Shown: one piece after another, positions 1 to 6,677 of the stretch
How the letters are laid out: every line of letters starts with the position of its first letter
Numbering within the stretch: position 1 is the first letter of the stretch
Assembly: GCA_015655165.1 (NCBI GenBank)
Contig: JAATFN010000316.1
Coordinates: 1 to 13,482 of the forward strand
Direction of reading: 5' to 3'
DNA: 13,482 nt
From: Betaproteobacteria bacterium
GTDB taxonomy: Bacteria; Pseudomonadota; Gammaproteobacteria; Burkholderiales; Burkholderiaceae_D
The notes under the pieces: generated by a model
Told to the model about the DNA's origin: nothing
The model's database searches: none
The model's input: only the letters and a program-made list of their open reading frames with translations
Position numbers and translations under genes: made by a program

Positions 1-1650
1 AACGGTGAAATCAAGTTTATTCCGGAGAACTGGACAACGACCTATAACCAATGGTTAAACAACATTCAGGACTGGTGTATTTCTCGCCAACTGTGGTGGG
101 GCCATCAAATTCCTGCATGGTATGACGACGAAGGCAATATCTACGTTGCCAGAACAGAAGATGAAGCCAAAGCACAAGCAGGCGGCAAAACCGTTACGCG
201 CGACAATGATGTATTGGATACCTGGTTCTCCTCTGCTCTGGTGCCGTTTACGACATTGGGCTGGCCTGAAGTCACACCCGAATACAAACTCTTTTTACCA
301 TCTTCTGTATTGGTCACAGGCTTTGACATTATCTTCTTCTGGATTGCCAGAATGGTGATGATGACGACGCATTTCACAGCCCAGGTTCCATTTAAAACTG
401 TGTATGTCCATGGCCTGGTACGTGACGGCAATGGACAAAAAATGTCCAAGTCCAAGGGTAATACATTAGATCCGATCGACTTGATCGACGGTATCGATGT
501 GGATTCTCTGGTTGCCAAACGTACAGTCGGGCTGATGAATCCCAAGCAAGCAGCGAGCATTGAAAAAGCTACGCGTAAAGAGTTTGCCGATGGCATTCCG
601 GCGTTTGGTACTGACGCCTTGCGCTTTACCTTTGCATCGCTGGCAACGCTGGGACGCAACATCAACTTCGACTTGGGTCGTTGTGAGGGCTATCGCAATT
701 TCTGCAATAAACTGTGGAATGCGACACGCTTTGTGCTGATGAATACCGACGGCAAGGACTGTGGTTTTACATCTAACACCCCGCATGTCGACAACACCGA
801 GCATTTTGCATTTTCCGAAGCCGATAAATGGATCGTGTCGTTATTGCAAAAAACCGAAGCCGATATCGAAAAGGGGTTTGCGGACTACCGTTTCGACAAT
901 ATTGCCTCATCCATTTACAAGTTTGTCTGGGACGAGTACTGCGACTGGTATCTGGAAGTGGCCAAAGTACAGATCCAGACAGGTTCCGAAGCACAGCAAC
1001 GTGCAACCCGCAGAACACTATTACGTGTATTGGAAGTTGTCTTGCGTCTGGCGCATCCCGTCCTGCCGTTCATCACCGAACAATTGTGGCAGACAGTTGC
1101 ACCGTTAGCGGGTAAAACATTGAACCCGCAAGGCGACTCGATCATGATACAACCCTATCCGTTAGCAGTACCTGCGAATATCAATGAAGCAGCTGAAAGC
1201 TGGATGACACAATTAAAAGCATTAACCGACGCATGCCGTAACCTGCGTGGTGAAATGCAATTGTCACCAGCCTTGCGTGTACCGTTGATTATCGAGACAA
1301 CCAGTGCAGATAACGCACTGGTCACATCGTTCATCCCATACCTGCAAGCGCTGGTGAAACTGTCCGACGTACAGGTAGTCTCAACACTGCCGGAGTCTCC
1401 AGCACCTGTTGCCATTGTCGGCAACATCAAACTGATGTTGAAAGTTGAGATCGATGTTGCAACAGAACGTGAACGTCTGTCCAAGGAAATTACCCGTTTG
1501 AGTGGCGAAATTACCAAGGCAAACGGTAAACTTTCCAACGAAAGCTTTGTCGCACGTGCGCCAGCACAAGTTGTCGCACAAGAGAAAGAACGACTGGCCA
1601 GCTTCACAGCTACACTAGAAAAACTGCAAGCACAGTTAGCCAAACTTTAA
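1..1650 (+). CDS. valS: Valyl-tRNA synthetase, C-terminal part (5' end outside the window)
   Basis: Class I aminoacyl-tRNA synthetase that charges tRNA-Val with valine in the cytoplasm. The frame is open from base 1, so the N-terminus with the HIGH motif lies upstream; about 549 codons are present of a family length near 950. Visible in order: the end of the catalytic core with [17 protein letters not shown], the [11 protein letters not shown] segment, the KMSKS loop (bases 439-453, in [11 protein letters not shown]), the anticodon-binding helical domain around [13 protein letters not shown], and a charged C-terminal arm from about base 1440 ([19 protein letters not shown], then [11 protein letters not shown]), the coiled coil typical of bacterial ValRS. 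The stop is TAA at 1648-1650, followed at once by a strong terminator, so valS ends its transcription unit here. Nothing in the visible part looks damaged. Confidence 0.97.
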   Translation, partial: NGEIKFIPENWTTTYNQWLNNIQDWCISRQLWWGHQIPAWYDDEGNIYVARTEDEAKAQAGGKTVTRDNDVLDTWFSSALVPFTTLGWPEVTPEYKLFLPSSVLVTGFDIIFFWIARMVMMTTHFTAQVPFKTVYVHGLVRDGNGQKMSKSKGNTLDPIDLIDGIDVDSLVAKRTVGLMNPKQAASIEKATRKEFADGIPAFGTDALRFTFASLATLGRNINFDLGRCEGYRNFCNKLWNATRFVLMNTDGKDCGFTSNTPHVDNTEHFAFSEADKWIVSLLQKTEADIEKGFADYRFDNIASSIYKFVWDEYCDWYLEVAKVQIQTGSEAQQRATRRTLLRVLEVVLRLAHPVLPFITEQLWQTVAPLAGKTLNPQGDSIMIQPYPLAVPANINEAAESWMTQLKALTDACRNLRGEMQLSPALRVPLIIETTSADNALVTSFIPYLQALVKLSDVQVVSTLPESPAPVAIVGNIKLMLKVEIDVATERERLSKEITRLSGEITKANGKLSNESFVARAPAQVVAQEKERLASFTATLEKLQAQLAKL

Positions 1651-1660
1651 GCCTTATATA

Positions 1661-1690
1661 CCGCACTGCGCCTGCAGTGCGGTGGTTTTA
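1661..1690 (+). terminator. Intrinsic terminator after valS
   Basis: Perfect 9-bp GC-rich inverted repeat, CCGCACTGC (1661-1669) and GCAGTGCGG (1674-1682), with a 4-base loop GCCT, followed by TGGTTTTA. It starts 11 bases after the valS stop codon. Stem strength and the short T run fit a rho-independent terminator. Confidence 0.9.
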
Positions 1691-1818
1691 CCACATCCTG
1701 GTCCGGTTTTATCAATACCTGTCTACCACCCGGTTCTCACGTACTGTTTTATTCCAAAAATCGGAGTAGACTAATCTCCACCAATGCATTTTCAAACAAT
1801 GAAAACGTGGAGACACAG

Positions 1819-2265
1819 ATGAAGAAACTGACGACGACAAGCGGTTTATTGCTCTTATGCTGGGCATCTTTGGTATCGGCATCCGATTTTTCCCCCATCG
1901 GTTTATGGAAAAATATTGATGATGAAACAGGCAAACCCAAAGCCTTGATTCGCATCACTGAAACCAATGGCGAATTAACCGGCAAAATAGAAAAGCTGTT
2001 TCGCTCCCCTGATCAGGAACAAAACCCGGTCTGCAATAAATGTTCTGGTGACTTGAAAGACCAGCCCATTACCGGCATGACAATTCTTTCAAACCTCAAG
2101 AAAGACGGGGATGAATATGCAGGTGGACAGATTCTGGATCCGGCGAATGGAAAAACCTACAAGAGCAAACTATCCATTGAAGAAAACGGCCAGAAACTGC
2201 GCGTACGTGGTTATATCGGTATACCTGCACTTGGACGTACACAAACTTGGCTAAGAGAGCAGTAA
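1819..2265 (+). CDS. DUF2147-family secreted protein
   Basis: Small exported protein of 148 residues. Residues 1-21 form a Sec signal peptide (two lysines, a Leu-rich core, cleavage expected after VSA before SDF), so the mature protein is probably periplasmic. The rest matches the DUF2147 pattern as I know it: early GLWKNIDDETGKPKALIRI, a central PVCNKCSGDLKDQPITGM with two cysteines four apart in sequence, GGQILDPANGKTYKSKL, and the closing RGYIGIPALGRTQTW. The molecular function of the family is unknown to me; the fold is expected to be a small beta barrel. I chose ATG 1819 because GGAG (1809-1812) lies six bases upstream; a GTG at 1807 would add four residues and overlap that ribosome site. 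It lies alone between the valS terminator and a convergent operon. Confidence 0.88.
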   Translation: MKKLTTTSGLLLLCWASLVSASDFSPIGLWKNIDDETGKPKALIRITETNGELTGKIEKLFRSPDQEQNPVCNKCSGDLKDQPITGMTILSNLKKDGDEYAGGQILDPANGKTYKSKLSIEENGQKLRVRGYIGIPALGRTQTWLREQ

Positions 2266-2354
2266 ATGGTCTTGTGGAACCGGCACAGAATAAACGGAGC
2301 TTCTTTCCGGTATTCCTTATTTCACCGCTCCATGTATCGGGTCGGCACGCTCTC

Positions 2355-2372
2355 CTCTTCTCCCGAGAAGAG
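2355..2372. repeat. Inverted repeat between two convergent genes
   Basis: CTCTTCTC (2355-2362) and GAGAAGAG (2365-2372) form an 8-bp inverted repeat with two bases between, five bases beyond the stop codon of the minus-strand phnN/phosphorylase fusion. Neither strand has a T tract after it, so it is a poor intrinsic terminator by itself. It could mark or protect the 3' end of the operon mRNA. The rest of the 112-bp gap (2266-2377) shows nothing else clear. Confidence 0.5.
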
Positions 2373-2377
2373 AAATG

Positions 2378-4423
2378 CTACACAAGTAGTTGAATACCGC
2401 AGTCAGCAGGATTTTCCAGCCTAACCTGTAATGCATCTTTATGCTTCTGGCTCTCAACGTGAACACGATATAGTGGTTGGCCGACTTCAACACGTTGCCC
2501 AATGCTACACAGTAAATCAATACCAGCGTCTGGAGACGCTGGTGCGCCAGCATCGCGGGCCAATCCGGCTATCGTCCATCCGTCAATCTTTCCAACCACA
2601 CCGGTTGCCCAAGCTTTAACCGTGATGACGAATTCCGAAGGTAAAACAAGACGTCTAGGTGGTCCTTGAGCATCAATTATCTTGGCTAAAGCCTGTTGTG
2701 CAGCACCACTATCAAGTAACTCTGTCGCGACACGTAAGCCCACTTCAAAGCTGTTTATACGGGTATCCCACGCAAGGATATGGGCTGCAAAAAATAATGC
2801 TTTCTGACGGAGATCTTGTGGTGCATCTGGATCCCTTGCCAAGACCTGTTTAATATCCCGAACCTCTAACACAGGACCAATACCGCGTCCAATCGGCTGA
2901 GTTCCGTCGGTTGCAAATGCCTTTACTTGTATTCCCAAACCCTGACCTGTTGTTTCAAAAAGATCACAGAGCTTTTGCGCCTGCTCTTGATCAGATTGTT
3001 TCGCATAAGGGCCATAAGGAACATCCACGACAAGGTGTGTAACGCCAGCTGTCACTTTTTTCGACAAAATCGATGCTACCGACCAAGCTGCTGTTTCAAG
3101 TCCATATGGACGTGTGACCAGGTTCATGACATCGTCAATCACCGAATGATTGATATTACCGTTCCATGCGATGCACGCCCGGGCTTCACGCACACAACGA
3201 CGTACAGCATCGCCATCAAGATCTACATTGGCAAGTAGTGCCATCGTATCGGCTGTCCCGGCGGCGGATGTAATCGCACGTGAAGATGCTTTGGGCATCG
3301 GCAATCCGAAAGCTGCGACAATAGGCACGACGATAGGCGTAATGCGGCTGCCTGGGACACCTCCCAGAGAATGTTTGTCAACTATCATTGGCTCATCCCA
3401 CGTGATGCGGCGAACCAATCGTGAACGCGCTTCTGCCAAAGCTAGTGTTTGTGACTGATCGAGTGAACGGGTAACACTAACAAGAAACGCAGTCAGTTCT
3501 GTCTCTGTATACCGACCATCATTAGCATCATTGAGAATCGACTGATATTCATGTGTCTTGAGCGGTTGTCCACGCAGTGCTCGACTAAAATAGACACGAC
3601 TGATCGGGGCTTGAATGACGAGCGCTTGGATGTCCATTCCCTGATCTATATTGAGCTTTGTTAGCAATCTTGCTGGAAGCCCAATCGATGGAACCGATTG
3701 ATGATCGGAAATCGCCTCCCATGTCTGTATCCGAATGTTGGCAGAAAGTCCATTAGCTACCTGCAGCCGCAACCTTGTACCTGCCGGCCATTGCTTAACC
3801 GAGGCAAAGGCCGCTAATTCGTCTGCCGTATCGATTGGCACCATGCGTGTGACACAAACTAGCACAGGCTGTTGCAAAACTTTGATAAAACGGTCAATAC
3901 CTGTTACTGAATCACTATCGTTTGAGACACATTGGCTCAAAATGCCAACAGGAAAAGGATCAACCTGTCTTTCTAACCGGGCAAGAATTTGCTCTTGCGT
4001 CTCTCTGCCTCGACCTGCTATACGTTGTGCAAGCACCTCTGGCGGTGCTGACACCTCGACCACAACAAGATTTGGCACGCGTTTGTTCATCTCATCAACC
4101 GTAGCACGAGAACCATTGGCTACAACGTGCCGGCCTGCTGCCAAGTCATCAAGCAGGTGACCGGGAAGACCATAACAAAGACCATGCGCCCGCCAGGTAA
4201 TCAGAAATTCACCGGCAGCTTCTCGCAGTGCAAAACCATTGACAGTTTCCTCTTCATGATCTTCTCCGGGGGCGCCTGCCGGGCGAGTGATGATACGTTT
4301 CGCAAAAACATAAGGAGCACCAACTAAAGCTTTGCGGGCGCCATCAATCAACGTGTCTTTGCCGGCCCCACTGGGGCCAACCACCAAGAATAACGTGCCT
4401 GCAGAGGACGTAACAGGACTCAT
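2378..4423 (-). CDS. Fusion: ribose 1,5-bisphosphokinase (PhnN) + type-2 thymidine/AMP-phosphorylase-like enzyme
   Basis: Predicted bifunctional cytoplasmic protein of 681 residues. Residues 1 to about 187 are PhnN, which makes PRPP from ribose 1,5-bisphosphate and ATP: P-loop GPSGAGKDT (16-24), ITRPAG, WRAHGLCYG (77-85), NGSRA (103-107) and GRGRE (137-141) all match the family. Residues from about 188 to the end match the nucleoside phosphorylases called type-2 thymidine phosphorylase in bacteria and AMP phosphorylase in archaea: DKHSLGGVPGSRITPI (349-364) and SSRAITSAAGTADTM (380-394), then TDGTQPIGRGIGP (505-517). AMP phosphorylases release a base from a nucleoside monophosphate and form ribose 1,5-bisphosphate, the PhnN substrate, so the two halves could act in sequence. 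The start ATG overlaps the nadC stop as ATGA, indicating translational coupling. The stretch normally WGGALNLSPADD reads WNGNINHSVIDD (420-431). The true base substrate is not known; deoA-like activity on thymidine is possible but less likely. Confidence 0.88.
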   Translation of the reverse strand: MSPVTSSAGTLFLVVGPSGAGKDTLIDGARKALVGAPYVFAKRIITRPAGAPGEDHEEETVNGFALREAAGEFLITWRAHGLCYGLPGHLLDDLAAGRHVVANGSRATVDEMNKRVPNLVVVEVSAPPEVLAQRIAGRGRETQEQILARLERQVDPFPVGILSQCVSNDSDSVTGIDRFIKVLQQPVLVCVTRMVPIDTADELAAFASVKQWPAGTRLRLQVANGLSANIRIQTWEAISDHQSVPSIGLPARLLTKLNIDQGMDIQALVIQAPISRVYFSRALRGQPLKTHEYQSILNDANDGRYTETELTAFLVSVTRSLDQSQTLALAEARSRLVRRITWDEPMIVDKHSLGGVPGSRITPIVVPIVAAFGLPMPKASSRAITSAAGTADTMALLANVDLDGDAVRRCVREARACIAWNGNINHSVIDDVMNLVTRPYGLETAAWSVASILSKKVTAGVTHLVVDVPYGPYAKQSDQEQAQKLCDLFETTGQGLGIQVKAFATDGTQPIGRGIGPVLEVRDIKQVLARDPDAPQDLRQKALFFAAHILAWDTRINSFEVGLRVATELLDSGAAQQALAKIIDAQGPPRRLVLPSEFVITVKAWATGVVGKIDGWTIAGLARDAGAPASPDAGIDLLCSIGQRVEVGQPLYRVHVESQKHKDALQVRLENPADCGIQLLV

Positions 4424-5253
4424 GCCTCATCCAAACCGATATCTACAGCAGGGGCTGACTGCGTAATCTTGCTAGTGGAGATGTAATCAACGCCTGTTTC
4501 AGCAATCGGGCGAATAGTTTGCAAACGGATGCCACCCGATGCTTCGACTTTCACACGTCCGTTTATCAGTGCAACTGCTTCTGTCATATTGGCCACCGAC
4601 ATATTATCGAGCATGATGACATCCACCCCTGCAGCCAGTGCATCATGTACCTGATCAAGCCGGTCGCATTCAACCTCAACCTTGGTCAGTACCGGTAATT
4701 TTTTACGAACGCGGGTAACAGCTTCCTGAATACTGCCGCAAACAGCGATGTGATTGTCTTTAATCATCACGCCATTATCCAAAGCCAGACGATGGTTCAG
4801 ACCACCACCGCACAACACAGCGTGCTTTTCCAACATGCGCAAACCTGGTGTTGTTTTGCGGCTATCAATAAGTTGTGCCTTTGTACCACGAATTGCTTCG
4901 ACATAAGTTGCCGTTTCATTTGCAATTCCACTCAAGCGCTGAACCAAGTTAAGTGCAGTCCGTTCGGCAGTCAGTACACTGCGTGCACATCCTTTGACAG
5001 TCAAAAGAATTGCACCGGCCTCGACCCGTTCACCATCCGCAAAGTGAACCTGGACATCCAGTGTCGGATCGTATTTCTTGAAAACCCGAGCAGCGATATC
5101 GATACCAGCAACAATCAACGATTCGCGTGCATTCATCACGAAACATCCTTCTTCATTCGGCTCGATCATTGTTTGTGCCGTCAGATCGCAAGCACCAATG
5201 TCTTCTGTCAACCAGAGATCAATGAGTTTTTCAGTGGCAAATTGGTCGTACAT
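4420..5253 (-). CDS. nadC: Quinolinate phosphoribosyltransferase (NadC type)
   Basis: Joins quinolinate and PRPP to give nicotinate mononucleotide, CO2 and PPi, the committed joining step of de novo NAD synthesis. The 277 residues are normal for the family. Seen in order: ERTALNLVQRLSGIA (97-111), DSRKTTPGLR (130-139), GGGLNHR (149-155), IKDNHI (164-169), the EVE acidic strand (193-195), LDNM (215-218), EASGGI (237-242) and the closing SKITQSAPAVDIGLD (261-275). Arginines and lysines that bind the two acids and PRPP in NadC are present. Start ATG 5251-5253 follows AAAGGA (5266-5261) at good spacing. It is the first gene of an operon with the PhnN/phosphorylase fusion, four-base overlap. A box shared with marR lies 28 bases upstream. 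The molybdenum-linked paralogue ModD was considered; the motifs fit NadC better. A related ring acid as substrate cannot be excluded. Confidence 0.9.
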   Translation of the reverse strand: MYDQFATEKLIDLWLTEDIGACDLTAQTMIEPNEEGCFVMNARESLIVAGIDIAARVFKKYDPTLDVQVHFADGERVEAGAILLTVKGCARSVLTAERTALNLVQRLSGIANETATYVEAIRGTKAQLIDSRKTTPGLRMLEKHAVLCGGGLNHRLALDNGVMIKDNHIAVCGSIQEAVTRVRKKLPVLTKVEVECDRLDQVHDALAAGVDVIMLDNMSVANMTEAVALINGRVKVEASGGIRLQTIRPIAETGVDYISTSKITQSAPAVDIGLDEA

Positions 5254-5281
5254 TTTAATTTCCTTTAAATATCAATAAAGT

Positions 5282-5299
5282 TAGAGATCGAAGAATTTT
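5282..5299 (-). promoter_or_regulatory. Candidate operator box 1, upstream of nadC
   Basis: Read towards nadC the sequence is AAAATTCTTCGATCTCTA. It matches box 2 upstream of marR at 16 of 18 positions and ends 28 bases before the nadC ATG. It overlaps a possible -10 element (TAAAAT), so a protein bound here would be expected to block transcription. The binding protein is unproven; the neighbouring MarR regulator is the natural candidate. Confidence 0.6.
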
Positions 5300-5676
5300 A
5301 GGGCGAAACTTCCTGTATAAATTTAAGGACATCAGGCATATATGGCTTTCGAAAGATGATGCTTGGATATTATGCAAACAGTTACCCGTGATAAGCAGCT
5401 CCCCAATCGTCTCGAGTATATAGCAGGGCTCATACGATAAAAAAACACGTAGTATCTCTTGAACAGTGACCGCCAACTTCTCATGCAAAGACCAAAGTAA
5501 ACTATCAAGACAATGTCGAGCGATCGAATCAACAAACGAACGGAAAATGGCCATGGTTGATCAAGCTGACCTATGAAAACCCTGCCCTTGAGTTGGGCTG
5601 TGACAAATGCAAAATCAGACCAATTCGTTTGGACAACATCATCAATGACATGGCTAGCGGACATTAGATTCGCATC

Positions 5677-5694
5677 AATATTCTTCGATATCTA
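5677..5694 (+). promoter_or_regulatory. Candidate operator box 2, upstream of marR
   Basis: AATATTCTTCGATATCTA, 91 bases before the marR ATG, in the same direction relative to its gene as box 1. The 10 bases ATTCTTCGAT are identical between boxes 1 and 2, and GATATCTA is shared with boxes 3 and 4. It fits autoregulation by a MarR protein, but the dyad symmetry is weak. Confidence 0.6.
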
Positions 5695-5785
5695 TGATTA
5701 TGCAACAAGCTAACAAGAATGTCATCGAAAATATTTAACCCGAATTAGCGCTATTATTATGTAATCTTAGATTTCTTACCAAATT

Positions 5786-6361
5786 ATGAAAACCACAAAT
5801 CAGAACTACAGCGAAAAAACTACCGCTCAACTTAATGATACCGTCAAAAAAGCGCTGGAATCGCTTAGCAATGAGCGAGTAGCCCACTTGGTTAAGGATT
5901 CAGCCCGCGGCTATATTCGTAGCTTACAAATCAGACTTGCTCCTCATGCTGTGAGCTACGGACAGTGGACGATTCTGCGTGTCTTATGGGAAAAGGATGG
6001 CTTGTCGCAGCGGGATCTTGCGGAGCGTGCTGGCGTTACTGAACCGACAACGTTTACGGCACTTAAATCATTAGAAGGACTGGGCTATATAGAGCGTACA
6101 CATCTGCCAGGCGACAAGAAAAAAGTCCATGTTTTCCTTAGCAAACAGGGGCGGTCACTGAAAAAGAAGCTTGTTCCTTTAGCGGAAGAAGTCAATGAGA
6201 TCAGTATGAAGGGCATCACACCAGAAGAACTTGCAATCACCCGTAAGGTGTTGGTCACAATGGCGATTAATTTATCCACGGACGAACTTGACGCCGAAGA
6301 GCGCGGAAAACGCATGCCCTCCACGCAAGAGGTCGGTCGCTTGACATCAGGTTTAAGCTGA
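5786..6361 (+). CDS. MarR-family transcriptional regulator
   Basis: DNA-binding regulator of 191 residues, expected to work as a dimer that leaves its site when it binds a small, often aromatic, acid. Visible: an N-terminal tail of about 33 residues, the dimer helix VKDSARGYIRSLQIRL (36-51), SYGQWTILRVLWEKDGLS (57-74), the winged helix-turn-helix LSQRDLAERAGVTEPTTFTALKSLE (73-97), and the wing around LPGDKKKVHVFLSKQGR (107-123). The last 25 or so residues are a charged tail (DAEERGKRMPS). Only ATG 5786 is sensible as start, since an in-frame TAG lies just upstream, but no Shine-Dalgarno sequence is seen. The gene stands between the divergent nadC operon and the co-directed ABC importer, and boxes shared by all three suggest that it controls them and itself. 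The inducer is unknown. Confidence 0.9.
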   Translation: MKTTNQNYSEKTTAQLNDTVKKALESLSNERVAHLVKDSARGYIRSLQIRLAPHAVSYGQWTILRVLWEKDGLSQRDLAERAGVTEPTTFTALKSLEGLGYIERTHLPGDKKKVHVFLSKQGRSLKKKLVPLAEEVNEISMKGITPEELAITRKVLVTMAINLSTDELDAEERGKRMPSTQEVGRLTSGLS

Positions 6362-6500
6362 TAAAACAGCATCGTAACATTTTTTCCAATGCGCCAAGTA
6401 CGTGCGATTTGCACCGAGAAGATGCGACTCAACAACATAATTGCACCAACCGCGACATGTTTTAAAAAAATACCGCTGACTTTAAAAATACATAAACTAA

Positions 6501-6508
6501 GATATCTA
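6501..6508 (+). promoter_or_regulatory. Box 4: GATATCTA core
   Basis: Exact copy of the 8-base core of boxes 2 and 3, in the same direction and 55 bp upstream of the core of box 3, so roughly the same face of the helix. The flanks do not match the longer box. Low confidence on its own. Confidence 0.35.
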
Positions 6509-6545
6509 ACCATAATATCCTTGATGTACACGCTCGAATTCACTA

Positions 6546-6563
6546 TTTTTTAATCGATATCTA
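6546..6563 (+). promoter_or_regulatory. Candidate operator box 3, upstream of the importer operon
   Basis: TTTTTTAATCGATATCTA, 114 bases before the binding-protein ATG. TCGATATCTA (6554-6563) is identical to the end of box 2; the first half diverges. Its direction relative to the downstream gene is the same as for boxes 1 and 2. Confidence 0.45.
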
Positions 6564-6583
6564 ATGTTGGCACATCGCTTGCA

Positions 6584-6656
6584 TTAGCAATATGGAATCG
6601 CACACATAGATCCAACAAATAGTCCGTTTGGCCTGTGTATGTGTTCTTAGCAATAT
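6584..6656 (+). repeat. Direct repeat TTAGCAATAT (two copies)
   Basis: Ten-base direct repeat at 6584-6593 and 6647-6656, 63 bp apart (about six helix turns), just upstream of the binding-protein gene. It could be a binding site for a second regulator. No other copy was noticed in the window. Confidence 0.4.
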
Positions 6657-6677
6657 CCACTACGTATCGAGGAAAAT

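Larger units (their letters stand above)
5254..5785. other. Divergent control region between nadC and marR (532 bp, no clear gene)
   Basis: AT-rich spacer between the diverging nadC operon and marR. It holds two near-identical 18-bp boxes, each near one of the genes (separate entries). On the minus strand two overlapping frames (5332-5664 and 5255-5554) are open; the first begins MSASHVIDDVVQTNWSDF and the second contains a helix-like stretch LLWSLHEKLAVTVQEILRVF. Neither has a good ribosome site or a family I recognise. Read together with one frame change near base 5525 they would give one plausible globular protein, so a degraded gene is possible, but I do not annotate one. TAAAAT read towards nadC (5300-5295) could be a -10 element; no good -35 was found. 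Confidence 0.55.
6362..6677 (+). other. Intergenic region, marR to importer operon (316 bp)
   Basis: No gene is supported here. It contains an AT-rich first half with a GATATCTA core at 6501-6508, a weaker copy of the shared box at 6546-6563, two copies of TTAGCAATAT, and a 7-bp inverted repeat ACACATA (6602-6608) / TATGTGT (6638-6644) that could fold in a leader RNA. No obvious marR terminator and no convincing -35/-10 pair were found, although the layout implies a separate promoter for the importer operon. Confidence 0.55.

Noticed and set aside
141..665. Minus-strand open frame of 174 codons inside valS
   Set aside because: Antisense shadow of the ValRS core, which has all expected motifs on the plus strand.
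4420..5253. ModD (molybdenum-associated NadC paralogue)
   Set aside because: Motifs and C-terminus fit NadC better and no molybdate transport gene is nearby; the importer here is of the NMT1/SsuA type.
4750..5268. Long open frame on the plus strand opposite nadC (172 codons)
   Set aside because: Lies wholly opposite a gene with clear NadC motifs; its own translation is Cys/Phe-rich with no family pattern.
5752..5767. TATTAT / TAATCT as marR -10 element
   Set aside because: No matching -35 at a suitable distance; the region is AT-rich so such hexamers are expected by chance.
6085..6543. Minus-strand open frame of 152 codons across the end of marR
   Set aside because: Mostly the antisense of the MarR helix-turn-helix; Ser-rich composition, no ribosome site and no recognisable domain.
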